From: Misgurnus anguillicaudatus
Taxonomy: Eukaryota > Chordata > Actinopteri > Cypriniformes > Cobitidae
Length of the DNA stretch: 64,000 nucleotides
Direction of reading: 5' to 3'
Assembly: GCF_027580225.2 (NCBI RefSeq)
Contig: NC_073358.2
Location: 10,049,501 to 10,113,500, forward strand
Numbering within the stretch: position 1 is the first letter of the stretch; each line of letters begins with the position of its first letter. Made by a program: the position numbers and the translations under genes. Shown here one piece after another: positions 24,501 to 34,000 of the stretch. Under the pieces are notes generated by a model. The model was not told the DNA's origin and did no database searches. It saw nothing but the letters and a program-made list of their open reading frames with translations.

Positions 24501-25196
24501 GCGGGACACACTAAAGCTTTTTTAAACGCCGAATGCCAGCTGTTTTTCAGCTGAGCCCCAGCTTTCTTTAGCTTTAGTAGCTATCATACTTGAGCTGTGA
24601 GCTGGTTGGTTGTTGTGATACTTGTCCCACCCCTCCTCTACTGTGATTGGACGACTGTGTGAGAACTGACATTCACGAGCGGAGCGTTTTTTACCCAAAA
24701 TTTAATCTCTTTCAACTCTAGGCACTCAGAGCTGAGTGCCGAAAAAACGCTGAGCACCGGCTTTCAGCATGAAAAAAATAAACGCTAACTGCTGGCTTAT
24801 TTGAAAAATGCCAAGCTTCCATTGGAAACAATTAAAAACATGCGCCGGCCACGGGCGTAAAAGCTTTGGTGTGCACGCCCCCTTACTCCTATTTTGACTA
24901 TTTGGCTTTTTTCTGACTTGCTGGTGTCAGTAACCTTTATCCACTTTTGTACAATAATTAAATGTAATCATTGATGCTCATTGTATGTCTTCAATATCAA
25001 ACAAGAGTGTGATGTGTTATAATTTTTTTTGTAATCAGGTATCCAGTTGAAAAAGGTTCAGGAACAGCAGAAACATTGGGCTGAAAGAGAGCCGGTGGGG
25101 AACGATGTGGCCATGATTCTGTCTCGTCGCATTGCCGTAGATTACAGTGACTCAGATGGCGACTCGGACCTCGATGAGCACGACTGGTCTGACTGA
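15506..25196 (+). CDS. wasf3: Wiskott-Aldrich syndrome protein family member 3 (WAVE3)
   Basis: Actin nucleation-promoting factor. Within the WAVE regulatory complex it links Rac signalling to Arp2/3 at lamellipodia. Eight coding exons join in frame with GT/AG borders: 15506-15638, 19399-19533, 19872-20025, 20120-20237, 22370-22545, 22672-22926, 23163-23419, 25039-25196. The product is 461 aa, against about 500 in mammals. Residues 1-180 are the WAVE homology domain ([30 protein letters not shown]). A basic stretch follows ([17 protein letters not shown]). A shortened proline-rich region lies at about 330-390. The WH2 motif, [11 protein letters not shown], is at 400-410. The acidic tail ends in the Arp2/3-binding DEHDWSD, with W at 459. 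The polyproline runs are much shorter than in mammals. Intron 1 contains the 33-bp minisatellite. The start is set by [10 protein letters not shown], matching the family's N-terminus. Whether this is the a or b paralogue cannot be told. Confidence 0.95.
15780..19141. repeat. 33-bp minisatellite array, about 100 units
   Basis: The unit approximates CTCTTCCTCCTCATCCACCA followed by TCTCTTCTTCATA. On the + strand it is almost purely pyrimidine apart from scattered A. It fills most of the wasf3 intron between the first two coding exons. Variants include 12-bp extensions (ATTCTCTTCCTT), 3-bp and 1-bp losses and an ATCTCCTTCTT form. The last recurs about every 0.1-0.5 kb (16146, 17306, 17425, 17962, 18401), which suggests larger blocks were copied. 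All three + frames and two - frames of the unit lack stops. This explains the 1171-codon + frame and the acidic ([11 protein letters not shown]) and basic ([11 protein letters not shown]) - frames. Confidence 0.95.
19804..19857 (+). repeat. (CT)n microsatellite
   Basis: Imperfect CT dinucleotide run with a few CA interruptions, just before the acceptor of wasf3 coding exon 3. It may serve as an extended polypyrimidine tract. Confidence 0.8.
21370..22200. mobile_element. TAGCCTG-ended DNA transposon with 9-bp TSD
   Basis: An 831-bp element that starts TAGCCTGACG and ends ACCCAGGCTA. It is flanked by an exact 9-bp duplication, CTGAATGGA, at 21361-21369 and 22201-22209. It has inserted into the right arm of the foldback at 20581-22291. 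On its minus strand it carries a RecQ-like helicase fragment. A related element with the same ends lies at 57464-58222. The superfamily is not settled; Mutator-like and some fish-specific superfamilies make duplications of 8-9 bp. Confidence 0.75.
21735..22046 (-). pseudogene. RecQ-type helicase N-terminal fragment in a transposon
   Basis: An open frame of 103 codons. Residues 36-66 read like the start of a RecQ-family helicase core. A Q-motif-like LKEEQRNAF is followed by DVFAVP and a Walker A motif that keeps GKS ([12 protein letters not shown], residues 55-66); the usual PTG before it has become HLG. The likely original start is the second methionine (residue 9, [16 protein letters not shown]). 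After MVAKKM the likeness ends, with no DEAH box or later motifs, so this is a first-exon remnant. It lies wholly inside the 21370-22200 element and not in wasf3 coding sequence. The assignment rests on motif reading alone. Confidence 0.55.
23701..23939. mobile_element. GAAGAGTTT-ended MITE with 4-bp duplication
   Basis: 239 bp. The ends are GAAGAGTTTTGTTGCAAAAC and its near-complement, ending CTCTTC. ATTT lies directly outside both ends (23697-23700 and 23940-23943). It is in wasf3 intron 7. The end sequence is shared with 38744-39734. Confidence 0.75.
24495..24894. mobile_element. MITE with GC-rich inverted ends
   Basis: The left end, TTAGGGGCGGGACACACTAA, pairs with the right end around 24870-24894 (GGTGTGCACGCCCCCTTA). 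The interior is also partly self-complementary (GCTGAG/CTCAGC around 24550 and 24730). No coding frame. The two related segments at 24385-24460 and 24600-24690 (GATTGGACG) suggest internal duplication. Confidence 0.5.
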
Positions 25197-25409
25197 CAAT
25201 TGTTTTATTTTACCAATGCAAACTGTGTGTAAATAACAGACAGAAAACTTTATCTTTAATATAAATGCAGGTTCTCCCACACATTGACAATACATGTTTA
25301 TGCAATAGAAAGAGGAGCTACGAACAGACTAAGTGACCATCTGTATGGTGTACTAAAAGGGCCAAATGGCCATATTGCAGGAAGCTGGTATTTTAAAGGC
25401 TGATCTTTT

Positions 25410-25530
25410 AAATGTAGCTCAACTGATAGAGCATTGGTTAGCAATGGTCACAAGGTTTGATTCAGAGGGAACACATGTATATACTGATAAAAATTTATAA
25501 TTTGTATGTACTGTCACTCTTTAGCCAGAG
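25410..25530 (+). mobile_element. tRNA-derived SINE remnant
   Basis: An A box-like TAGCTCAACTGATAGAGCA (25415-25433) and a B box-like GGTTTGATTC (25453-25462) have the spacing of a tRNA promoter. The rest does not fold as a tRNA and is diverged. It lies in the wasf3 3' UTR. Confidence 0.55.
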
Positions 25531-26082
25531 TGACATAATGTCAAATTATCTGCAAAATTATTTACTTCAAATCTGCAACCCCTGAGTATAGAAAACTTAA
25601 ATAATTTAGAAAACTCATTCAAATTTAAAAGAGCTTTTATGATTCAAAGCCGCCATGAAATCAAAATGTACTATTCTTATTTTTATATGTTATATTGTAG
25701 TGTTTATATAAATGATGTATCATTCATTATTTATTTTTTTAATTCATGTGCCCTCGTAATCTTTAATCAAAAATGTTCATCTTCTTCCGTCCTCGAAAGA
25801 TCTCTCTTTACTTCTTGTAAAGATCGCAGCGATTAGCCATTAGCAACGTGACCGAACTTCCAACCATCCAATCAGTTCTCGGTGAACAAAATTAAGTCCC
25901 GCCCTACATTTCTTGTCATCATTTTATAAAACCATAGCACAATCATGATGTGATCTGGTTATGTAATTGATAATTATTTATTAACCTTAAATCAGTTTTG
26001 TCTTTGTTCGTCAGTACTAAGTGTTTGCTTTTTTATGAGCCAGAGAAGTATGTTGTGTTTGACATTTTCTCTTTTCCTGTCT

Positions 26083-26088
26083 AATAAA
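26083..26088 (+). terminator. Poly(A) signal AATAAA, wasf3
   Basis: Canonical hexamer 887 bp after the stop, followed by a T/G-containing stretch. It is the best candidate for the wasf3 transcript end. Confidence 0.5.
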
Positions 26089-26652
26089 ACAATTTAAACA
26101 CCTGAAATTCCTAGACAAGATGTTATTTTCAGGCCACCTGTACACCCACAACACATTTCGTCAAGCTTACATAATAATATTTGTTGTCTTTGATAACTCA
26201 ACATAACTACTTTAAAACGTTTTGGATTAAAGTTGCCAAATGCAAACATGTGTCACTTTAAACACACGGGTCATACATACATTTACATCAAAAACAGCAC
26301 ACAAGAGAAGTCGATACAGAAAATTTGAACATATGCAGACCTCAATCATACAATTTCATTGACAGTGATGGCAAATGGTCACTGGGTCATCCTCTTTGTA
26401 TATTTTGTATATGTTTAAAGAGATAGAAAATGACACAGATATGTAAAGTTTTAATATTACTACCAACACAAGCCAAATATACAGTTTATTAAATATTTAT
26501 AAATAAATATATTTTGGCGTAGCATAAATAAGTGGCTTTGCTTATATTATAGCTGGTTCTTTAGGACAAAGTCAAGTGTGTTTAGATATCCATTATCAGA
26601 GATCTTGCTGATCTGAAACTTGAAAACTATGGGAGGCATTACAACCTTTTAA

Positions 26653-28170
26653 AGAGCACCTATTTAATTGCTTAAAAAATTGTATTTTGTGTATTTAGTA
26701 TAATACAATATGTTCGCATTGTTTATGGTTAAAAACACATAATTTTTCACATACCGTCAGGGGTGCTGTAAGGGGGGGGGGGTAAACAAGGATGATTCTC
26801 GGGGCACACGAGTAAGAGGGGGCCCAGAGAAGCCCCCAAAATTGTGGTGCTAAAAAAATTTAATAGTAAAAAATTACTAACTTTAAATTATTCTATTTGC
26901 TGTTTCCTGGTATCAAAAAAATTTACTTGTTTAGGAAACACAAACGTCTGTGGGCCCCTTCCCCCCCCCCTCAATTGTCATAAAATGGTTCAGTCCGCCC
27001 AAATTGTATAATCCAGGCAACACAGCTTGACTTCACTTATAGTGCTGGCAGAATATCAACTTGACTGACAAGGAAGTGAATATGCCTCAAAAATCTGGAA
27101 GTCAAAAACGTAAAGAGAAAAAAATAAGAAGTGAAAGAGGCAAAGGGTCGACATTATATTACCCAATTTTTCACAAGAAAAGGTGGGTTTGTAAGTAGGC
27201 CTAAATTGTTAGTGGACCGCCCGTTCGTGACAATGATCGTAGCCTACGGCACTTTTCGACAAGTAAGCACGTTTATTTATGCACGTGATTTATTTAGACA
27301 AAGTTATTGACTATGCAAATTTCAAACGGTCAAAATGACGCCTTGTTCGTTCTAGTGTTAAAGATAATTACCACACTGCAAAAAATTATTTTCAAGAAAA
27401 AATTCTTAGTATTTTTGTCTTGTTTTCAGTAAAAATTTCTAAAATTTCTTAAATAAAAATGCTTTTTCATGAGGAGCAAAACGACCCAAGAAAATAAGTC
27501 TAGTTTTTAGACCAAAAATATTACATTTAAGGGATTTTGTGCATAAAACAAGCAAAAAAAAATTTGCCAATGGAGTAAGCAAAAAATCTTGAACATTTTT
27601 CTTAAACACTAAATTCAAGAAAAATTTGCTCACCCCATTGGTAGTCAAAATACCATAAAAGCGCATGATTTTATGTAAATTAATATGAAAAAAGTCTCAG
27701 CTGTGTTGGGGGCCCTGTCAAGATTCTTTTCATGGGGCCCAAAATCCTTAGCACTTCCTTTTGTAGCTCCAGATTTCTCTCTCTTCCTGAAACGCATGAA
27801 TTTGAAAAGCTCCATGTCCCTGATTGGCCACCTAATCTGTATGTTGTGATTGGCCGGAATACCTCCGGAAATTTGACGCTCGTTACCATGTTTGAAAGAT
27901 TCGCTCACAATACAATGCTAACAGGAGTTAACTTACAGGCTGAGTCCGAAGCGGGAGGAATTATGATAATGTCGGTCTTGTCTACATCACCAATCCCAGG
28001 AAGTAAACTGTTTCCTACAATCTGTGTCTTTGTTGTAGTCCAAGAAAAGAGATTTACGTTGGAGACGATAACTCGCGTCATTGTTTACTTTGGGGTTTGT
28101 ATCTTTTGTATATCGTTAACATGTACTAATACACACTTACACACCAAAGGAAATTTAAAAAAACGTTTCC
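26653..28170. mobile_element. TTAA-ended MITE, 3' truncated, with an insertion
   Basis: The left end follows TTAA (26649-26652) and starts AGAGCACCTATTTAATTGC. The body matches 60116-60652 on both sides of a foreign segment at about 26758-27764. The right terminus seen in the other copy is missing here, so the limit is approximate. Confidence 0.6.
26758..27764. mobile_element. About 1-kb insertion, C/G-tract-ended
   Basis: Absent from the homologous position of the 60116-60652 copy. It starts CAGGGGTGCTGTAAGGGGGG and its right part has GGGGGCCCTGTCAAGATTC. The short open frames here (27439-27908) have no recognisable motif. Exact borders and superfamily are uncertain. Confidence 0.5.
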
Positions 28171-28639
28171 ATAGCCAAATGCCTGCAAAGAAGTCGATAT
28201 GTCAAATGTCAAATTTTATTTGTGTTTAAAATTCCACTTCTCATTGTGTTTATTGTCAATTGGTCCTTCTTACATAAAAGATTATTTTCACTGTTGTTTA
28301 ATTTTACATTCATGCGTAATGTAATATTGTAGCACAGTGTTGTTTATTTAAAAAAAAAATCATTCTAGTAGTGGATGCATTTCTTTCTTGTGTTGTTTTC
28401 TTTTCTGTCTGTGTCATACACTCAGCACCTGGTGGTCCATCTGTTTTATCCAGAGAAGATTTTTTTCTCACACTCTGACTCTTCTATTTTCATGCATTCA
28501 AAATAGTTTTTTAGTAGAATTAGAAAACCCAAACCCTCAAAAGCTCTCATACCTGTTTCCACATGGCCCAGAAAATTTCCCATCGACCCTATTTGTTTGC
28601 GATAGCGGTTTAAGTGTGACATCCAGCCATGCAGAGTTC

Positions 28640-29620
28640 ATTAAATCACTGTTTAACCACTCAGCTTAATCCCTACACCAATACAGCAGTACACTGAGAC
28701 AAGAGACACGCAGAATGAACTAAAGGGATTAAAGACTTGACTGATAAGATCTGACATTTTGTTTTCCCACCGTTGTCAGGGACACCAAGGCATCCTTATT
28801 CCGGGCACTAGAGATGAAGGAGGAAATACAGGCACTAAATCCCAACCTGTTGACCCGTGAAATGTCTTGTCATTCTAAAACAGTCCATCTGCCAGTTTAT
28901 TAGGAAGGATATTTGTTTTACAGAGTGCATCCTATTGTCCCAAACTTTCTTTATGTTTGTAATAAGGTTGAACTCGGGACCAGGAGCCATAAACAGATCT
29001 GATCCTGTGTTTTAGCAATTGTGCCCCTCCCTTTTTCTTTCCACATACAAGAGTCCCACTGGGGGGATGTCTTCACCATCGGGGAATTAAAGAGAATCTC
29101 ATGGAATGTCTCTCCATTGTTTTGTTTATGCATTGACAAAATACAGGGTGTCGGGGAGGGTGGCACGATGAGTTGGTATGGTGCGGTGGTACGTGCCAAG
29201 TGCCAATTTTCTGCTTGTAATAGGCATCAAAAGAGCCAACTTTTCTGTGTTACCATACAGGTGAACTCACTCCTGGGAAAGCAGAGTTTTTCTCAGCCTC
29301 TGCGGAGAACCAGCGTCGCTCTTTTCTCTCCCGGCAGTAACTGGATTAGTCGTGCCATTGCACTCCAGGCTTTCACGCCACTGTCTATTTCCCATCTTCG
29401 CTAATGTGATTATCCCAGCCCCTGTGGTCCTTGCAGAGGGATGAGGGTCTACTCTTCAGTCGCATGTTTACAGTGCCTCTCAGTAAGCTTCCAACAATCC
29501 CCCTAAATTCTCCTGCACCTATATGCTTGAGGTGGTGGTGCAGAACTGGGATGCATAAGGGTGGTGAAGTTAATGATGGAGACATATTGGGAATCCAGTT
29601 GAGGAATATATCCAATTCTT
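28640..29620. other. Repeat-free complex spacer, candidate conserved non-coding block
   Basis: About 1 kb between wasf3 and gtf3a with balanced composition, no inverted repeats, no simple repeats and no gene-like exon chain. It stands out from the transposon-rich sequence around it. It contains AT-rich homeobox-type and CAGGTG/CATCTG-type words. Open frames overlap on both strands, which is typical of non-AT-rich non-coding DNA. Conservation is a guess that needs alignment. Confidence 0.35.
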
Positions 29621-30119
29621 GATTTACTCCTGTGTTATCAACCAGGTACTGTTACTCTGTCAAAGCACTGAAGGTATTCAGGAGCAACACCGGTTGTGTG
29701 CTTCCTGTGGTATATTATTGGATTGTATTAGCTGGATGTTAACCAATGACAATGATAGTGACAAAAATAAACCTAGAGTGATCTTTGGGATTGCCCTGTT
29801 TCTTATTAATCTCTGTGTATTATGATTGACATCGATCTATTAAAGTTGTGGCCTTTCAACTTACTAGTTTATATTTTGAGGTTGCTGTAACTTATAAAAA
29901 CGTTGAAATCACTTAATTTATTTGAATGAGTTAAAGTAGCCTAATAAAAACACATAAGATGCTTACACTGTTAAAAAATGCATAAAGTTAAGACAACTTG
30001 TTTTGTCAAGTCAATTCAATGTAATATTTTAATGTTGTTGTAATGTTTTCACTTGTGATTAGTTGACATAACTGATAAAAACAAGTTAAAATGGTTTAAC
30101 TTAATTTGTTACGCCTGAT

Positions 30120-30725
30120 AAAATTACTTAAATTATAATAAATAAATAAAGAAATAAATAAATGCATAAATAAATGTAGAAATAAATAAATAAAAAATAA
30201 ATGCAGGAATAAATATGTAATTAATTAAATGCAGAAAAAATAAATAAATATAGAAATACAGAAATAAATAAAGGAATGAATAAATAAATGCAGAAATAAA
30301 TAAATAAATGTAGAAATGCAGAAATAAATAAAGGAATAAATACATAAATGCAGATATAAATAAGTAATTAATTAAATGCAGACATAAAAAAAATGTTTTG
30401 TCAAAAGTATCAACTTTTAATCGTATTATTTTTGCACCACTACATTTATTTCTATATTTATTTATGTATTTATTAATTCATGTATTTATGCATTTAAATA
30501 ATTACTTATTTATGTATGTATTTATTTATTCATGTATTTCTACATTTATTTATTCCTGCATTTAATTTTTTATTTATTTATACCTTTTTATTTAAAAGTG
30601 TATTTCTACATTTATTTATTTATTTATTTATGTATTTATTCATCTATTTCTTTATATACATTTAAGTCCTTTTTCGTCCTCCATTTATGTATTTATTCAT
30701 TTATTTATTTACATACACTTAAGTC
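30120..30725. repeat. AT-rich (AAAT)n / (ATTT)n inverted repeat
   Basis: The left half, 30120-30395, is made of AAATAAATAAATG-type units with GCAGAAAT inserts. The right half, 30440-30725, is the complementary ATTTATTTATTT type. Together they form a long potential hairpin. All short frames here (LFLYLFLHFYIYLF-like) are low-complexity artefacts. Confidence 0.85.
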
Positions 30726-31000
30726 ATTTTTCGTCCTCCATAATCAGGACACAGCAGACAGGTTTCTGTCTTTTTAAAACAAAGACGGAAATTTAAATTC
30801 AGTTTTATATGTCTTTTTAAAACAAAGACGGAAATTTTAATTCAGTTTTATAGCATTGCTGTTTAAGGCTAAATGAACCAGCCTTAAACATACATATGTA
30901 AAATGCAACATGCACAGTCCTTCCTGCCTTTGAAATAGGACGCTTCATTGTTCAAAGGCTTTTGGCCTCGTCGGCGTTCCATAACTGCACGCGTAGAGAG

Positions 31001-31008
31001 TGACGTCA
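31001..31008. promoter_or_regulatory. CRE-like TGACGTCA at the gtf3a start
   Basis: A full CREB/ATF palindrome 76 bp before the gtf3a ATG, in a short CpG-containing stretch (ACGCGT, GGCGTT). The position fits a core promoter or 5' UTR. Function is inferred. Confidence 0.4.
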
Positions 31009-31083
31009 CCGGGCATCCATTGCTGCCGCATCGCACATGTGATCCTTCAGGCTCAGGTTTTTATTCAATGTGTAGATTTGACA

Positions 31084-34000
31084 ATGGATGAAACGAATAA
31101 TAAGCCTAGCGGATCGTTTATATGCTCTTTTCCTGACTGTCACGCGGCGTACAACAAAGTATGGAAACTAGAAGCGCATCTATGTAAACATACAGGAGTG
31201 GTGAGTTACTAGGCCAGGCACGCGTGAGAATGAACTGCGTGATAACTTGCATCACAAATGACAGATTCACGTTTTACTACTCAATCCTTTATTATCTGAA
31301 TGTGCAATAGTTACATCAAACAGACAATGTCGCTTGTGTTTGACAGCATATCATTTTAAAACGCGATACATTTTGGTACGTTTACGTTATGACATTATGC
31401 ATTGTTTTGGAGTTTGACAGGTTTTGACGTCAACGTCATACATTGTTATTCATTTTATTAAAATATATGTATATTTTTGACATGTTATGCATTGCTTTGC
31501 AGTTCGTCACGTTTTGACCTAATACTTTGTTTTGCAGAGACCTTTTCATTGCGAGTTCAGTGGTTGCAGTAAATCATTCTGTACGAGTCATCACCTTGCT
31601 CGTCATACGCTGACACACACCGGAGAAAGACCTTACAAATGCGCAGAGGAAGGATGCAATGCAGGATTCACCACAAACACCAACTTGAAGAAGCACATTT
31701 CACGTATTCACAGACAAGAGACAAAACAATACGTAGTAAGTAAATGTTAACACATTCACAATATTAAAAATAGGTAACACAAATTGTCATGCGTTTTTTC
31801 TCCTCTGACTACTAAACTGAGGACTTAACACAGAAGCTTGACCAATCAGATCCTCTCTGGAACGAGAATGCCCCGCCCCTTAAAGGATTAGTCAATTTTC
31901 TTTAAAAAATCCAAATAATTTAGTCACCACGATGTCATCCAAAATGTTCATGTCTTTCTTTGTTCAGTCGAGAAGAAATTATGTTTTTTTTGAGGAAAAC
32001 ATTCCAGGATTTTTCTCATTTTAATGGACTTCAATGGACCCCAACACTTAACACTTAACAGTTTTTTTCAACGGAGTTTCAAAGGACTCTAAGCGTTCCC
32101 AAACGAGGCATAAGGGTCTTATGTAGTGAAACTGTTGTCATTTTCGACAAGAAAATAAAAAATATGCACTTTTAAACCACAACTTCTCGTCTGTCTCCGG
32201 TCCTGTGGTGGGCCAGCGCGACCTTACGTAATTGCGTAGTGATGTAGACAGGTCACGTGTTACATATGTGAAACGCATATTTGTGGACCATTTTAAACAA
32301 TAAACGGACACAAAGACATTAATTAGTATCATTCCACATACAACAATGTCGGAACGGTCCTCTTTCTCCACACTTGTAAACACTAGGGCGAAGTTTCACA
32401 TATGTAATCCGTGACCTCTTGACGTGATGACGTATTGCGTGAGTTCGCGCTGGCGCATCACAGGACCAGAGATAGACGAGAAGTTGTGGTTTAAAAGTGC
32501 ATATTTTTTATTTTTCTTGTCAAAGATGACAATTGTTCCACTAGATAAGACCCTAATGCCTCGTTTAGGAACGTTTACATAAAATAGGCGGGGCGTATGC
32601 GTCATGATGAAAATTAAAATATTTTTATAAAATAAAAAATAAAATATTTATTTTTAAAACACTCATATAAAACTTCATTTTGAAGAAACTATGACAAAAA
32701 ATGAACACATACTAGATTATAAATGAATTAAATGTTTTTACCTCAAACAGGAATAGCTGCATGATGAAGTGACACTAAAGGGTTAATAAACACAATCGAA
32801 AGCAGATGTTGTAGAACGTTTGGCGAACGATGATAGATAGGAAATAATCAGTTTTTTAAATTTTTGCGCTATTAATTACATTATCTTAAAGGAGTGTAAC
32901 TGTAGCATGTAAATAATGCACATAAATAAAGTGAGCAAGAGCACTCAACAATTATATCTAATCAACAGGCACTTGAAACCCTAGCAGGTTGCTCAAACAA
33001 CAAATTCACCAGCTAACTTACTTTAACTTACAGTAGCTAACTACTGCGCTATTCTATGAGATGTTTTATCAACTGGCTAGTTATCCTCCAGACAGTGACG
33101 GTCCTGACCACGTCTTTCTCATTTCGGCCGTGTGGTGCGTGTGCACGCTCGCGGTGTGTAGCGCGTCTGCGCTATTCTATGAGATGTTTTATCAACTGGC
33201 AAGTTATCCTCCAGACAGTGACTGTCCAGACCAAGTCTTTCTCATTTCGGCCGTGTGGCGCGCGTCCCCGCTCTCGGTTTGATGCGCGTACGCGCTATTC
33301 TCCGAGATGCACTTGACGGCCTTTTGCAGCAAATTTTTTTTGGACGATCTTGTTAAGGCGGTAGGGTTTCCAAGCTTAGGCGGGCCGCCTTAACTGAAAT
33401 ATGCTGCGGGAAACCCTGGTTTAGAGTCCTTTGAAACTCTGTTGAAAAAAACAGAGTGTTGGGGTCCATTAAGGTCCATTAAAATAAGAAAAATCCTGGA
33501 ATGTTTTCCTCAAAAAAACATAATTTCTTTTCGACTGAACAAAGAAAGACATCGACATTTTGGATGACATGGTGGTGAGTAAATTATCTGGATTTTTCTT
33601 TTTAAGAAAATGGACTAATCCTTACCTGTCATTGATTTAACAAGCAGCAAATAATGTTATTAGCTATTTAACACAGCAGTTGAGGACATTGGCTTGCCAT
33701 ATTGCATGATGCATGATTTATCATTCAATACTGATACCGTCAATATATCATGGTACCAACACCATGTAATGTTTTTGTAAGGGTTACATGTAAATGATTG
33801 TCTTAAATTTATTCTTTCAGTGTACATATGAAGGATGTGGCAAAACGTTCAAGAAAAATAACCAGCTGAAGACTCACGAGTGTACGCACACCCTCCTCTT
33901 GCCGTACCAGTAAGACTATTTACGGTTACTTTGCTTATTAATTCACATTAGCACACAGATCAGAACGTCTGATTTTCTTTGTCTGATGTACTCTACATAC

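Larger units (their letters stand above)
25197..26105 (+). other. 3' UTR of wasf3
   Basis: Follows the TGA stop at 25194-25196. It contains a tRNA-derived SINE remnant and ends after AATAAA at 26083-26088. There is no further coding sequence. Confidence 0.5.

Noticed and set aside
30133..30777. Short hydrophobic frames rich in Phe, Leu and Tyr
   Set aside because: Translation of an AAAT/ATTT repeat.
31000..31083. Upstream in-frame extension of gtf3a from a GTG
   Set aside because: The frame is open but lacks similarity to TFIIIA N-termini. Non-AUG starts are known in mammalian GTF3A, but nothing here singles one out.
33056..33316. Internally repeated 86-codon frame
   Set aside because: 123-bp tandem duplication inside a transposon, with no protein motif.
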